Source: Nemophila menziesii
Lineage: Eukaryota; Streptophyta; Magnoliopsida; Boraginales; Hydrophyllaceae
NCBI GenBank assembly: GCA_029959085.1
Contig: JARWIR010000018.1
Span: 16,739,001 to 16,803,000 of the forward strand
Length of the DNA stretch: 64,000 nucleotides
Direction: 5' to 3'
Below the pieces are notes generated by a model that was given only the letters and a program-made list of their open reading frames with translations, was not told the DNA's origin and made no database searches. Shown here in pieces: positions 55,064 to 64,000 of the stretch. Numbering within the stretch: the first letter of the stretch is position 1; each line of letters begins with the position of its first letter. The translations under genes and the position numbers were made by a program.

Positions 55064-55372
55064 CCGGGTTCCCGGTTTCGCGTGGCTGTGTCGGCGCGAA
55101 AAAATAATTTTTTTTAAAGACCCAAACGCCCCATTTTTGTTTTTTTTTGCGTCTGACGCAATAAATGGCTGGACCCCAAAATGCTGGGTCAGAACTCCTA
55201 TCCTTCGAAACCGGGTTCCCGCATTTGCGAAATGCGGGTACCCGGTTTTCGTCGATGGCGCGACTGGTGACGCAGCAGATGGCGGGACCCAAGACGCTGG
55301 GTCAGAACTCCTGAATTTTTAGCTTTCGAAACCGGGTTCCCGCATTTGCAAAATGCGGGTACCCGGTTTTGC
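55064..55372 (-). repeat. Palindrome array of B with two 41-bp inverted repeats
   Basis: Two near-identical inverted repeats at 55208-55248 and 55329-55369, 121 bp apart. Each has 19-base arms (AAACCGGGTTCCCGCATTT against AAATGCGGGTACCCGGTTT) with one mismatch and a 3-base centre. A simpler AAACCGGGTTCCCGGTTT lies near 55062. Spacers carry GACGC...GCTGGGTCAGAACTCCT twice. Confidence 0.92.
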
Positions 55373-55602
55373 CCCTGGAACACCATAAATTTTTTCTTCT
55401 ATTTTCGCTCCTTCGACCCCAAACTCATGACCTTCTTACCCCTGAAATCATCAAAAACAACTACCCTTCCTCATTTCTTACTAATAAACACTAAATTAAT
55501 GAAAATCAACCAAATTTAAACTATGAAAAATAAAAACTTAAACTAATATACAAGAAATGGCTTTTGTTTAACGTCGTTAAGCTCGACGGGTTACCTCATT
55601 CA

Positions 55603-56952
55603 TTAGTCATTGACATAACCTCCCCAGCAGTGAGTGAGATTGTCAATATTTGCAACTCGAAATTTACATCCCTTAGCTTTTATGCCCACTAATTTATCTG
55701 AGATAACCTTCATGATCATGAATGGTCCTAACCAAGAACTTTTTGATTCACGTACCTTTGGAGGGGGGTTTGGTTTCTTCATAGCTACTTCTTCACCTAC
55801 TTTGAACCCCTTTTTCTTTCTTTCCTTCTTAGGTTCCTTCGGAACCTTCGTGGCACGTGCTTTCTCTTTCTCCTTTGCATGATTGGGTTGTGGATTTTTA
55901 GGGTATGGAGGAGCTTTAATTGGTGGTTTCTTTCGTAGCTCTTTCTCCTCCACCCCTAACGTGTCCAAAACATTAATTTTCTCCTTTCTCACCGGTTCCA
56001 TTACATCTAGACGAAAGCATTCTTCCTTGGAATCCGGAAATCTCATAGGTCTGAACACGTTAAACTTCATTTTCTCGTCTTGGATTCTCATAATCATCTC
56101 TCCGTTTTCTACATCAATCAAGGTACGCCCCGTGGCTAGGAATGGTCTTCCCAAAATAATGGGGATATTCCTATCTGCGTCGTAATCAAGTATAATGAAA
56201 TCAGCGGGAAAAATTAATGTACCTGCCTTAACTAGGACATCTTCGATTCGGCCTTCTGGATGTGCAAGAGATCGATCCACCATTCGCAAGACCATAGAAG
56301 TAGATCTTGCCTCTTCTATTTTCAACTTCTCAAAGATTGATTTGGGCATAAGATTAATACTTGCACCCAAATCGCATAGTGCTTTTCCTTGCCATTCATC
56401 ACCAATAGATATCGGAATTGTGAAACTCCCAGGATCAAGTAGTTTCGGAGGTAATTTATTCTGACATATTGCACTACATTCTTCAGGTAAGCCAATCAAC
56501 TCATTGTCGCACTATGGCCGTTTGTTGGTGAGTGCTCTTTTCAGAAACTTAGCATACTTGGGTACATCTCGAATAGCTTCTAGCAACGGAATATTTATGC
56601 TAAGACCTCTTACCTTGTTAAAGAATTTTCGATAGTCAGCCATATCACCCTTCTTTTGAACTCTCGATGGAAATGGTGGAGGGGGACGGTTTATTATAGT
56701 ATCATCTTTCTTTTTCGGAACTTCACTAGATCTCTCCACTTCTTCTACTTCAACTTCTTTATCTTCATCCACCACCTCTTTTTCTTTTCTAGCAACTTCC
56801 TTCTCTTTCATAACAGGAAAAGGAGGTGGAGGAAGGTTCTTACCACTTCTGAGAGAGATGATTTTACAATCTTCGATTTGGATCGGATTTTCAGTATCGC
56901 TAGGGAGTTGCCCTTGTGGACGGTGATTCAGTTGTTTATTCATTTGCGAAAC
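55603..56952 (-). pseudogene. Gag tail, protease and GPF module of B
   Basis: One frame with gag; it is closed by a UAA at 56953-56955 upstream and one UAG near 56509 (Tyr in relatives). Segments in order: QLPSDTENPIQIEDC, LRSGKNLPPPPFPVMKEKE, an acidic stretch, GDMADYRKFFNKVRGLSIN, LPEECSAICQNKLPPKLL, the protease active site ALCDLGASINLMPKSIF near 56380-56330 and FIILDYDADRNIPIILGRP near 56180. After FRLDVMEPVRKE the text goes to a Lys/Pro-rich linker very like that of A (ATKVPKEPKKERKKKGFKVG), then EVAMKKPNPPPK, SSWLGPFMIMKV and THCWGGYVND. No RT or integrase. Confidence 0.9.
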
Positions 56953-58497
56953 TTAAGTTTCTAACATCTGAATGTGTGCTTCATCATATTGTTGCCTTTG
57001 GATTGACCGTGCATGTAGGGCAATTAATTGTTCTACGGTTTTCTGAAGGGTAGCAACACCTTCTTGTGGATGGGCAGGCAAGGCTTTTGGGTTTATGGTT
57101 TCATTGTAAGTGTCTTGAGGAGCTTGTCTTTGCACGTAATTTCCTTGATTCTGTCCTCCTTGATAATTATTGTGTGGTCTTGGATTGAAGTTGTTACCTT
57201 GGGGACGCAGCTGATACGCATATGTAGGATTGGCTGCCCCATTAGGATTTGAATATTGAAACCCAGGATGGTTTCTGTTAGGCTGATATCCATTACCACT
57301 TGAATTAAAGTTACCTCTATTGGAGACAAACATCACGGATTCTTGATTATTCTGACACTCCTCCCAACTATGATCATTCACACCACAATACTCACATCCA
57401 TACACTTCTTGTGCAACCTTTACCTCACCTCTTTTATTCGAAAAACCTTCTTTCACAGCTAGCGTAAGTTGTCTCAGTTGTTGTTCTAGTGTGGTTTGAA
57501 TCTTGGTTTCTAAGGAGTTGAACTTTTCTTCAATATTGACATTATTAACTCCTCCTCTAACTGGTGTTCTTGCGGTGCTCCACCCAACTTCATTATCAAC
57601 TGTTCTATCCAAAATAATTCTTGCATACGCAGGTTGAACTCGCAAAAACGCACCACCACTCAACAAATCTAAATCTTTCCTAGAGCCCCCCTCAAGACCA
57701 TTATAAAAAATCTTCATTTGTTGTTGTTCAGTAAGGTCATGATTCGGGACTCTTCGTAAACATTTCTGAAATCTTGACCAACTTTTACCCAACGTTTCAT
57801 CATACTCTTGCTTGAAATGTGTTAACTCTAGTTCAGCATCTAACCTCATATTAGACGGATAATACCTGTTAAAAAACGCAGTTTCTAATTGTACCCAGTT
57901 TGTTATCTTCGTAGGATCTTGTGTATCGTGCCATTCACTCGCTCCATCAATAACGAAAAATCGAAACACAGCAAAATACATTTGTTCTTTGGAAACTCCT
58001 TGTGTGATGTAAGAATCACATATCTGCTTGAATTTTTGTACTGCTCGAAGGGGATCTTCTCCAGCTTTACCACGAAAATTTCCAAAATTTTGGAATTGAG
58101 CTAACATACCCGAATCTGGACGAAACCTCGGAACATTTATGTTTGGAGCACCTACCCCTAGAGCAGGAGCACGGAATGGAACTTCTTCTGGACCATTAAC
58201 AAACCATGGATCTTGATTAAATGCCATTTGAACTTGGACTTGAGGATTAGGAATGCCAGGTGGAACTAGAGGGTTAAGAACTTGTGGCACTATGGGTTGG
58301 CCATTCGCATCTAGCTGAACTTGTCCATTATTGTTTTGTTGATTCTGAAGATTAACGTTCTCCATTCTGTTAATTAATTCTTCTACCTCTCTAGCTTCTT
58401 GTTCTTTACTTCTCTTGTTAGCAAGTCTGATTAATGATTCTGGATTATTAAGGATCGGAGGTGATGGCTCTAGATCCTTAAAGAGTCTCCTTCGCAT
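56953..58497 (-). CDS. Gag of B
   Basis: 515 codons open from ATG CGA AGG AGA CTC at 58497, the same start as in H; the frame upstream is open to the PBS but lies in leader sequence. Residues 15-40 are basic/acidic (ESLIRLANKRSKEQEAREVEE). Capsid from about residue 90 (DPWFVNGPEEVPFRAPALG), with GAPNINVPRFRPDSGMLAQF, EDPLRAVQKFKQICDSYITQG, FFNRYYPSNMRLDAELELTHF and LRRVPNHDLTEQQQMKIFYN. The zinc knuckle CEYCGVNDHSWEEC (near 57400-57360) is intact. An Asn/Gln/Pro-rich tail ends at a UAA, likely from Gln CAA, since gag text continues in frame. Apart from two nonsense codons the gag-protease frame of B is whole. Confidence 0.88.
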   Translation of the reverse strand: MRRRLFKDLEPSPPILNNPESLIRLANKRSKEQEAREVEELINRMENVNLQNQQNNNGQVQLDANGQPIVPQVLNPLVPPGIPNPQVQVQMAFNQDPWFVNGPEEVPFRAPALGVGAPNINVPRFRPDSGMLAQFQNFGNFRGKAGEDPLRAVQKFKQICDSYITQGVSKEQMYFAVFRFFVIDGASEWHDTQDPTKITNWVQLETAFFNRYYPSNMRLDAELELTHFKQEYDETLGKSWSRFQKCLRRVPNHDLTEQQQMKIFYNGLEGGSRKDLDLLSGGAFLRVQPAYARIILDRTVDNEVGWSTARTPVRGGVNNVNIEEKFNSLETKIQTTLEQQLRQLTLAVKEGFSNKRGEVKVAQEVYGCEYCGVNDHSWEECQNNQESVMFVSNRGNFNSSGNGYQPNRNHPGFQYSNPNGAANPTYAYQLRPQGNNFNPRPHNNYQGGQNQGNYVQRQAPQDTYNETINPKALPAHPQEGVATLQKTVEQLIALHARSIQRQQYDEAHIQMLET

Positions 58498-58607
58498 ACA
58501 CCAAACCTGAAAACCTGAAAAAGTTGAACAAACAAAAAGCGTAAAACTGAAATAAAAATAAATGCAACTATCACTAAAAGGATAAACACCGTGGTCACAC
58601 GCTACCG

Positions 58608-58625
58608 TCCCCGGCAGCGGCGCCA
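58608..58625 (-). promoter_or_regulatory. Primer binding site of B (tRNA-Asp type)
   Basis: Minus strand TGGCGCCGCTGCCGGGGA, perfect. Confidence 0.94.
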
Positions 58626-58631
58626 AAAACT

Positions 58632-58970
58632 TGGTAAGTGCCTCGAAATCAGCAATCTTTGGCCTGTTTTCCAGATTTGTAGCTCCAAAATATAATTCTT
58701 TCGGGATTTATCTTCAAGCTTTGACTCCATATCACGATCTTTTGACTCTTTTCTCAGATTCCTTTCCTAGCTAATATTCAAACCCTACAAACTTTTCACT
58801 AAAATACACAAGATTACGCGCAAAAGTTTAATAAATAAAAAAAACTACAAATAAAATAGGAATTCCGGATTATTGCATTTTTAACTCAAAAGTCTATCAA
58901 AATATTCAGTTAAACATAAAAAAATGATGTCTCCCAAGGGTCGAAAATAAGAACAATTAGGGAGACATCG
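58632..58970 (-). repeat. 5' LTR of B with internal deletion
   Basis: Only 339 bp: the first four bases TGGT are joined directly to AAGTGCCTCGAAATCAGC, which in the 3' LTR lies some 1.2 kb further in (43309). The far end reads GGAGACATCG, with G for A, next to the TSD GTTAC. The deletion removes U5, the CCCGTCA motifs and most of R. Confidence 0.92.
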
Positions 58971-58975
58971 GTTAC

Positions 58976-60344
58976 CTCATCCCAATTTTTTGTGTTTTAC
59001 ATGCTTTTCAGAAAGAAATTTTTTTAGGGTTGCGTTTGACTGTAGAGTGTTTTAAATGCCCCCATCAAGCATGATTTTTATCGATTTATGATAGAAAATA
59101 GTTGACTTTATGAGTTAGTGTAAAACGCACTTAGATTGCATACAAATATGAGATAATTGATAGGAAAAATTAATGAACAATGCAAAAGAAGTAAACTTGT
59201 GCTTAAGGATAATGAGTGGTTTGTAGAACGTGAGATCTAAATGAGTAGAGAACCCACTTAGGTATGAACTAGAGGCAAGCTGCGTAAATAGGAAGATGAT
59301 AGAGGCAGTTCTTTGTTAGCCCTTTGAATCCTTTTTTTCCTTCTATACCTGAATTAATTATATCCTTCATAGCCAAATTTTTATCCTTTAAGCCTTTCTT
59401 TTGTCGCCACATTATAAGCCAATAGCCCTTTAGATTATTATGCATGACCATATGACCCGTACTTGAATCAAGATCCTGAGACTTCCTGTCTTGAGCTTGA
59501 GTTTGGGGTGGTGGGTCCACTATTATGGGAATTTACATTGGGTTGGGATTTTTGAGCTTATCAATTGTGCTCGGTTGTATATTTTGATGATTCACAGGTT
59601 TATGATATTCTAACCCTTTGTCGGGGTAATAGTGAATGGAAAAGAAGCTACGAGCTCAAGTTATGAAAGGCATAACTATGAAAAAATAGCATGATATCTC
59701 AAAATTAAAAAGAGAGTCATAGCTATACAAAAAGGAAAAAAATGATGAATAATTGATTTGAAAAGAATATATATTCGGACCGGCAAGATGGAAATTTTTA
59801 GGTGAATCATCCTTAGTGCTTATTGGGTTAATTTGGGGACGCTAATCAAGCGCATCAATTGGGTTGAGTGAGACGTATTCGAGTGTAAACTCAAGCTCTT
59901 GGACAGTTTGTTGATGATAAGTGAGGAGAGAGCCAAACGCTCACTTCAAATCTACCAAATATACATACCATGCCGTTCTTCAGCCTACGCTAAAACCGTA
60001 AAGACCTCGTGATTCCTAGATACACAGTGAGTTAATAGGGGGTATGCTAAGTGGAGCGTTCAAAGCAAGTAAAAATCGAGGAACACCCTATAGCCACCAT
60101 CTTGAGATAAGTAATAAGCGTAACCTTCTAGCATTGTGAAATTAATTTTGGATTGATATTATCTTGTATTTGATTTTGCATGATAAGTGTATGTTTATAT
60201 TAGTTCCTAGATTAGACTATATGATATTTGTTTTAAGTTGTGCTTTGGGTATATTTACTAGATTCTACCTTCTGCATTTACCTAAAAGGGGCCTTTGTTT
60301 TAATTATACTTTGTCGGAACGACAAAGGTTTGAGTTGGGGGTCT
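58976..60344 (+). other. 3' non-coding region, PPT and hairpin of A
   Basis: Continues A after B. Conserved blocks in sense orientation: GACCATATGACCCGTACTTG near 59448, CTTGAGTTTGGGGTGGTGGG near 59496, AACCCTTTGTCGGGGTA near 59613, GGACCGGCAAGATGG near 59777, GTGAGGAGAGAGCCAAACGC near 59920. PPT hairpin at 60309-60327 (CTTTGTCG, GAA, CGACAAAG) and PPT GAGTTGGGGGTCT at 60332-60344. No credible ORF. Confidence 0.85.
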
Positions 60345-62108
60345 TGATGTCTCCCTATTTGTTCTAAATATTAGCCCCCTGGAGACATCATTTTAGGTGA
60401 ATTATTGACTTATTAGCTATACTTTTATGCTTATGTGATCATATTGCACTTTCTCCCCTTGGAATTTAGCTATTTGCATTTTCTGAGCTTTTATGCGTAA
60501 ATTTGACCATTTTTAGTGAAAAGTTAAATAGGTTCTTGAATTTAATGAAAGACCAATCCAAGGAGGAGAAGTGAAAATAAAATCTTAGTGTATTTTAGAG
60601 TGTTAGGAAATGTTTTTACTCGAGTTTCTAATTTTAGAGTGCACTTTCCTATTTCTATTTCTTGAGTTATTGATTTATTCTTTTTAAGCATATGCGATTT
60701 AATTATTTATTTATTGTGAAGGTTTAATAGATAAATGGTAATTACTTAGAAACCAAGTCGATATAAAGAAGTAAAGGAAAGAAGATTTACACTGAAATAA
60801 GAAGATTTAGGAAGGATATATGCAAAGAAGGAAAAGATAAAGCTGTCTTATGAATCTGAAATTCCAGCCATGTTTCAAAGACAAGTCCATAACTAAAGAT
60901 TGGCTAGGAATCTGGACTAGTTGTCCACACCAATAGAAAGCTCTTTCCGTGACAAGCGGTTTCACATATTATAACTCCTCAAACGGATAAGTATTGAATG
61001 AGATATGACCAAATCAAATCAGCAGCAGAATCTTACCTTTCTTAGATTTTAGGGTTACGAATTAAAGAGTTCTTGACTTGTCTTCCGCTCCATGTAAATT
61101 CGACCTAGGGCTTCCTAACACCTATAAATACACCCCTTATCCTCCTCTTTCATACACACTTCATACAATAATCAAAGAGGCTTAAGGATTCAAGTCAGAG
61201 CAAGCAGGAAGGAAGAAAGCTAAGAGCTGGAGCAGTCATCTTCCAATTCAAAGCCAAACCCAACCTCTTCATTGGGTTCATTTATTTCTTTCTGTAAAAC
61301 ATTATGTCTTTTAATTTATTTGTTTTAGTTTTATTTTCCGTTATGAGCTAAATTTCTTGAGTGCTTGAGAATCGCTATAAGGGTTGAAACTTAATTTATT
61401 TAATTGATGTTGGGATTTTTATAATTTAATTCAAATTGAGTAATTTAGTATTGTTTGTTATCGTAAGTTAATTTCACTATATTTAATCTGATCAATTAGA
61501 CATAGGTTTGAGTAATTAAGCTCTTCACTTTGGTGGGGAAGTGATCATCTTGACGGGGGGTTTAATTACTGACATAGATAATAAACGTAAGATAGAAATT
61601 GTTGATCCTGACGGACTTAGTTAATATTATAGCCAATTGGATAGAGAACCTGACATTCGAAGGTGGATTATGATCGCCCTGGCGGGGTTTGTAACACTTG
61701 AGAATAGCTCCTAAGTCCACCCTTACGGGGGTTAGAAGAATCTAGAATCCCGACTATAACTAGTTACTAATTGGTCCCTTAGAAGAAGCGTTGATTAAGT
61801 TTATTTTGGTGAAATCTAGCGTGACTCAAGTACTATTCTCTCATCTTTTAGTCTCTTCATATTTACTTTCTTGCATTAGTTTTAATTTAGTTTAATATTT
61901 ACTTTATTTTGCACTTTAGTACCTTAAACAAAAACAAAATAAAAATCTATTTCTTTACTTTTAATTTATCATTCAAGCAACTATTTCCATTTATTGCATA
62001 ACACTTTAATCATACCTAATCCGTCCCTGAGATCGAAATCCCGTTTACCGGATATTAGTTGGACGAACCGTACACTTGCGGTACGTGTCTTGCCTTTTTA
62101 GGTGTGTT
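60345..62108 (+). repeat. 3' LTR of A, right end truncated
   Basis: Begins TGATGTCTCCCTATTTG like the 5' LTR and is collinear with it to TTTTTAGGTGTGTT. The last 26 or so bases, including GGAGACACCA, are missing. About ten bases of unexplained sequence (62109-62117) precede the resumed H pol. Confidence 0.9.
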
Positions 62109-62117
62109 ATGTATGGA

Positions 62118-64000
62118 TTACCGAAAAAAGGAGGAATTACTACAATTCTTAACGATCAAAATGAAGTTATTCATTCAAGAACTGTTGTTGGTTGGAGAGT
62201 ATGTATGGATAACCGCAAGTTGAACAAGGCCACCAGAAAAGATCACTTCCCTCTTCCCTTCATATATCAAATGTTAGACAAGTTAGCTGGTAGAGAGTAT
62301 TACTGCTTTTTGGATGGATATTCCGGATATAATAAAATTTACGTGGCTCTAGAAGATCAACATAAGACAACCTTTACATGCCCCTTTGGTACGTTTGCAT
62401 ATCGCAGAATGCCATTTGGGTTGTGTAATGCACCTGCTACGTTTCAAAGATGTATGATTGCAATCTTCTGGGATATGACCGATAACATCCTTGAGGTATT
62501 TATGGATGATTTCTCTGTATTCGGTGATGACTTTGATAATTGTTTACAAAATTTAGAGAGAGTTTTGATTAGATGCAAGGAAAGTGATTTGGTTTTAAAT
62601 TGGGAAAGTGTCATTTTATGGTTCGAGAAGGTATAGTATTGGGTCACAAGGTTTCGAGTGCTAGTTTAGAGGTTGATCGCGCAAAGATAGAGATAATAAA
62701 AACTCTCCCCCCTCCTGTTTCTGTAAAAGGGGTGAGAAGTTTTCTTGGCCATGCTGGCTTTTATAGGAGATTCATTAAAGATTTTTCTAAGATTGCTAAA
62801 CCATTATGTAACTTACTTGAGAAGGACACCAAATTCCTTTTCAATGAATCTTGCATGGTGGCCTTCCAAGCAATCAAAGAAAAACTCATTACCGCTCATA
62901 TTGTATTACCACCTGATTGGAATATGTCATTCGAAGTTATGTGTGATGCTAGTGATTTAGCTATGGGAGTTTTTTTAGGCCAAAGAAAAGATAAGATATT
63001 TCATTCGATCGATTATGCAAGCAAATATTTCAATGGTGTTCAAATTAATTATACTGTTACAGAGAAAGAATTGCTAGCTGTTGTTTATTCATTCGATAAG
63101 TTTCGTTCCTATCTCCTTGGAGCGAAAGTTGTTGTATATACGGATCATTCTTCAATTAGATATCTTATGGAAAAGAAAGATGCTAAACCACAGTTAATAA
63201 TATGGGTGTTATTGCTACAAAAGTTTGATTTAGAGATTAAGGATCGAAAGGGTTGTGAGAATCAAGTTGCAGATCATCTATCTCGTCTTGAAGGATCAGA
63301 ATCAATTGGTGGACCTGAGATAGTTAGAGACGAATTTCCTGATGAGAGTTCATTCGCGTATCACCTAGATAATACTCCTTAGTATGCTGATATTGCAAAT
63401 TTAATTGTAAGTGGTTCATTTCTTGAAGGATTTACTTATCAAGAAAGAAAATATTAGCTCACCGTGCTAGACAATTATTTTGGGAGGATCCGTTCCTCTA
63501 CAAAGTATGTGCTGATCAAATGGTGAGAAGATGAATACCAAGGGAAGAAACTAAAGAAATCATAGCTGGTTGTCATGACTCACCTTATGGAGGACATTTC
63601 AAAGGAGATCGAACTGATGCTAAGGTATTACAATCAGGTTTTTACTGGCCCTCAATAATTAAAGATTGTCATGAATATGTTAAGAGGTGTGAAAGATGTC
63701 AATTTACGGGAAATATATCCAAGAGGGATGATATGCCACATAATAATGTTCTTGAAGTGGAGATATTCGATGTGTGGGGTATTGATTTTATGGGTCCGTT
63801 TGTGCCTTATAATGGAAACCTTTACATTTTATTAGTTGTTGATTACGTGTCTAAATGGGTAGAGGCCATTGCTCTACCAACTAATGATTCGCGAGTAATG
63901 ATTAAGTTACTAAAATCACACATCTTCACTAGACATGGTACACCGAGAGTAATTATTAGTGATGGGGGTTCTCATTTCGTGAATAAATATTTGAAGGCAG
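62118..64000 (+). pseudogene. H pol, second part: RT, RNase H, integrase (continues past window)
   Basis: Resumes at PKKGGITTILNDQNE exactly where H stopped at 35819. RT: CMDNRKLNKATRKDHFPLPF, PFGLCNAPATFQRC, FMDD at 62499-62510. A one-base loss near 62605 (WE.KCHF) shifts the frame. RNase [51 protein letters not shown] stop at 63380-63382 and further shifts near 63452. Integrase zinc-binding region [11 protein letters not shown] ... RCERCQ near 63570-63700, then [14 protein letters not shown] (first Asp) and ISDGGSHF (second Asp). The third catalytic residue lies beyond the window. Confidence 0.92.

Larger units (their letters stand above)
42074..58970 (-). mobile_element. Non-autonomous Athila-type element B (hosts C)
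   Basis: Minus strand; own length about 7 kb without C. Flanked by a perfect 5-bp duplication GTTAC (42069-42073 and 58971-58975). Order from its 5' end: LTR with a large internal deletion (58632-58970), PBS, gag, protease-GPF module, palindrome array, then element C, then 3' non-coding and 3' LTR (42074-43622). No RT, RNase H or integrase core. The accessory ORF lay where C inserted and appears to be missing. Confidence 0.94.
35820..62108 (+). mobile_element. Non-autonomous Athila-type element A (hosts B and C)
   Basis: Own length about 9.4 kb without B. 5' LTR 35820-37610, PBS, gag, protease fused to a GPF/CWGGY module, palindrome array, accessory ORF remnant, hairpins, PPT, 3' LTR 60345-62108. 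No RT, RNase H or integrase core is present anywhere, and there is no room for them: the protease frame runs unbroken into the C-terminal module. The LTRs differ by about 5 percent over the first 265 bp by eye. The right LTR lacks its last 26 or so bases and is followed by about a dozen unexplained bases, so no clean target duplication is visible. Confidence 0.92.
32388..64000 (+). mobile_element. Athila-type retrotransposon H (split by A, continues beyond window)
   Basis: 5' LTR remnant, PBS, gag, protease and first part of RT (to 35819), then a 26.3-kb insertion (A with B and C inside), then RT from 62118, RNase H and integrase to the window end. The coding text breaks after SEWVSPVQCV and resumes at PKKGGITT. 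It is the only element here with an apparently full set of gag, protease, RT, RNase H and integrase, but it has several frameshifts and stops. Confidence 0.92.

Noticed and set aside
55064..55372. Regularly spaced palindromic repeats resembling a CRISPR array
   Set aside because: Two to four units inside a plant retrotransposon, spacers are themselves conserved repeats, and no cas genes are present.

Overview
This window is a stretch of plant, probably eudicot, pericentromere-like heterochromatin made almost entirely of nested and eroded LTR retrotransposons. Nearly all belong to the Athila-type lineage of Ty3/gypsy. I see no convincing host gene, tRNA or rRNA. The evidence for the lineage is the reverse transcriptase signature (SEWVSPVQC.., PFGLCNAPATFQRC, FMDD), primer binding sites complementary to the 3' end of tRNA-Asp (TGGCGCCGCTGCCGGGGA), long LTRs of about 1.5-1.8 kb, an aspartic protease with DLGASINLM, and an accessory ORF between pol and the 3' LTR. 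The species cannot be named from this sequence.

Layout, left to right. 1-1720: AT-rich sequence ending in a degenerate repeat of about 30 bp period. 1721-4972 (+): decayed pol and downstream spacer of one Athila copy (here called P0). 4973-5816 (-): LINE/L1 reverse transcriptase fragment. 5817-7694 (-): left-truncated divergent LTR plus 3' internal sequence. 7695-10895 (+): 5' LTR, PBS and gag of element G0, cut by element M1. 10896-28562 (-): M1, an Athila copy that still has RT and RNase H but has lost the integrase core. M1 carries three insertions: solo LTR L4 (17236-18766, TSD CGCGG), solo LTR L5 (19942-21519, TSD TCATC/CCATC) and element T (22912-26042), a copia-like element without coding domains. 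28558-32388: a patchwork of truncated pieces (G2, B2, C2) with chimeric junctions. 32388-64000 (+): element H, an autonomous-type Athila whose pol is split at the start of RT by a four-level nest: H is interrupted by A (35820-62108, +), A by B (42074-58970, -; TSD GTTAC), and B by C (45094-55008, -; TSD AAGAG). H resumes at 62118 with RT, RNase H and integrase and runs off the window.

The main biological point is that two element classes coexist. H, P0 and M1 encode (or encoded) RT, RNase H and at least part of integrase. A, B and C encode gag and protease and then pass, through a short basic linker, straight into a small GPF...CWGGY module that resembles the C-terminal GPY/F part of integrase; RT, RNase H and the integrase core are absent. 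They look like established non-autonomous families that would need enzymes supplied in trans. A shares LTR ends with M1, and B shares them with H, suggesting matched partner pairs.

The elements also share conserved non-coding structures that ordinary annotation would miss: arrays of GC-rich palindromes of about 100-140 bp period between pol and the accessory ORF, each family with its own palindromic word; a hairpin (GAGTCGTG/CACGACTC) just after the accessory ORF; a second hairpin with compensatory changes beside the polypurine tract; a polypurine-like motif TTGAGTTTGGGGT repeated up to five times per element; and a hairpin at the start of each LTR.
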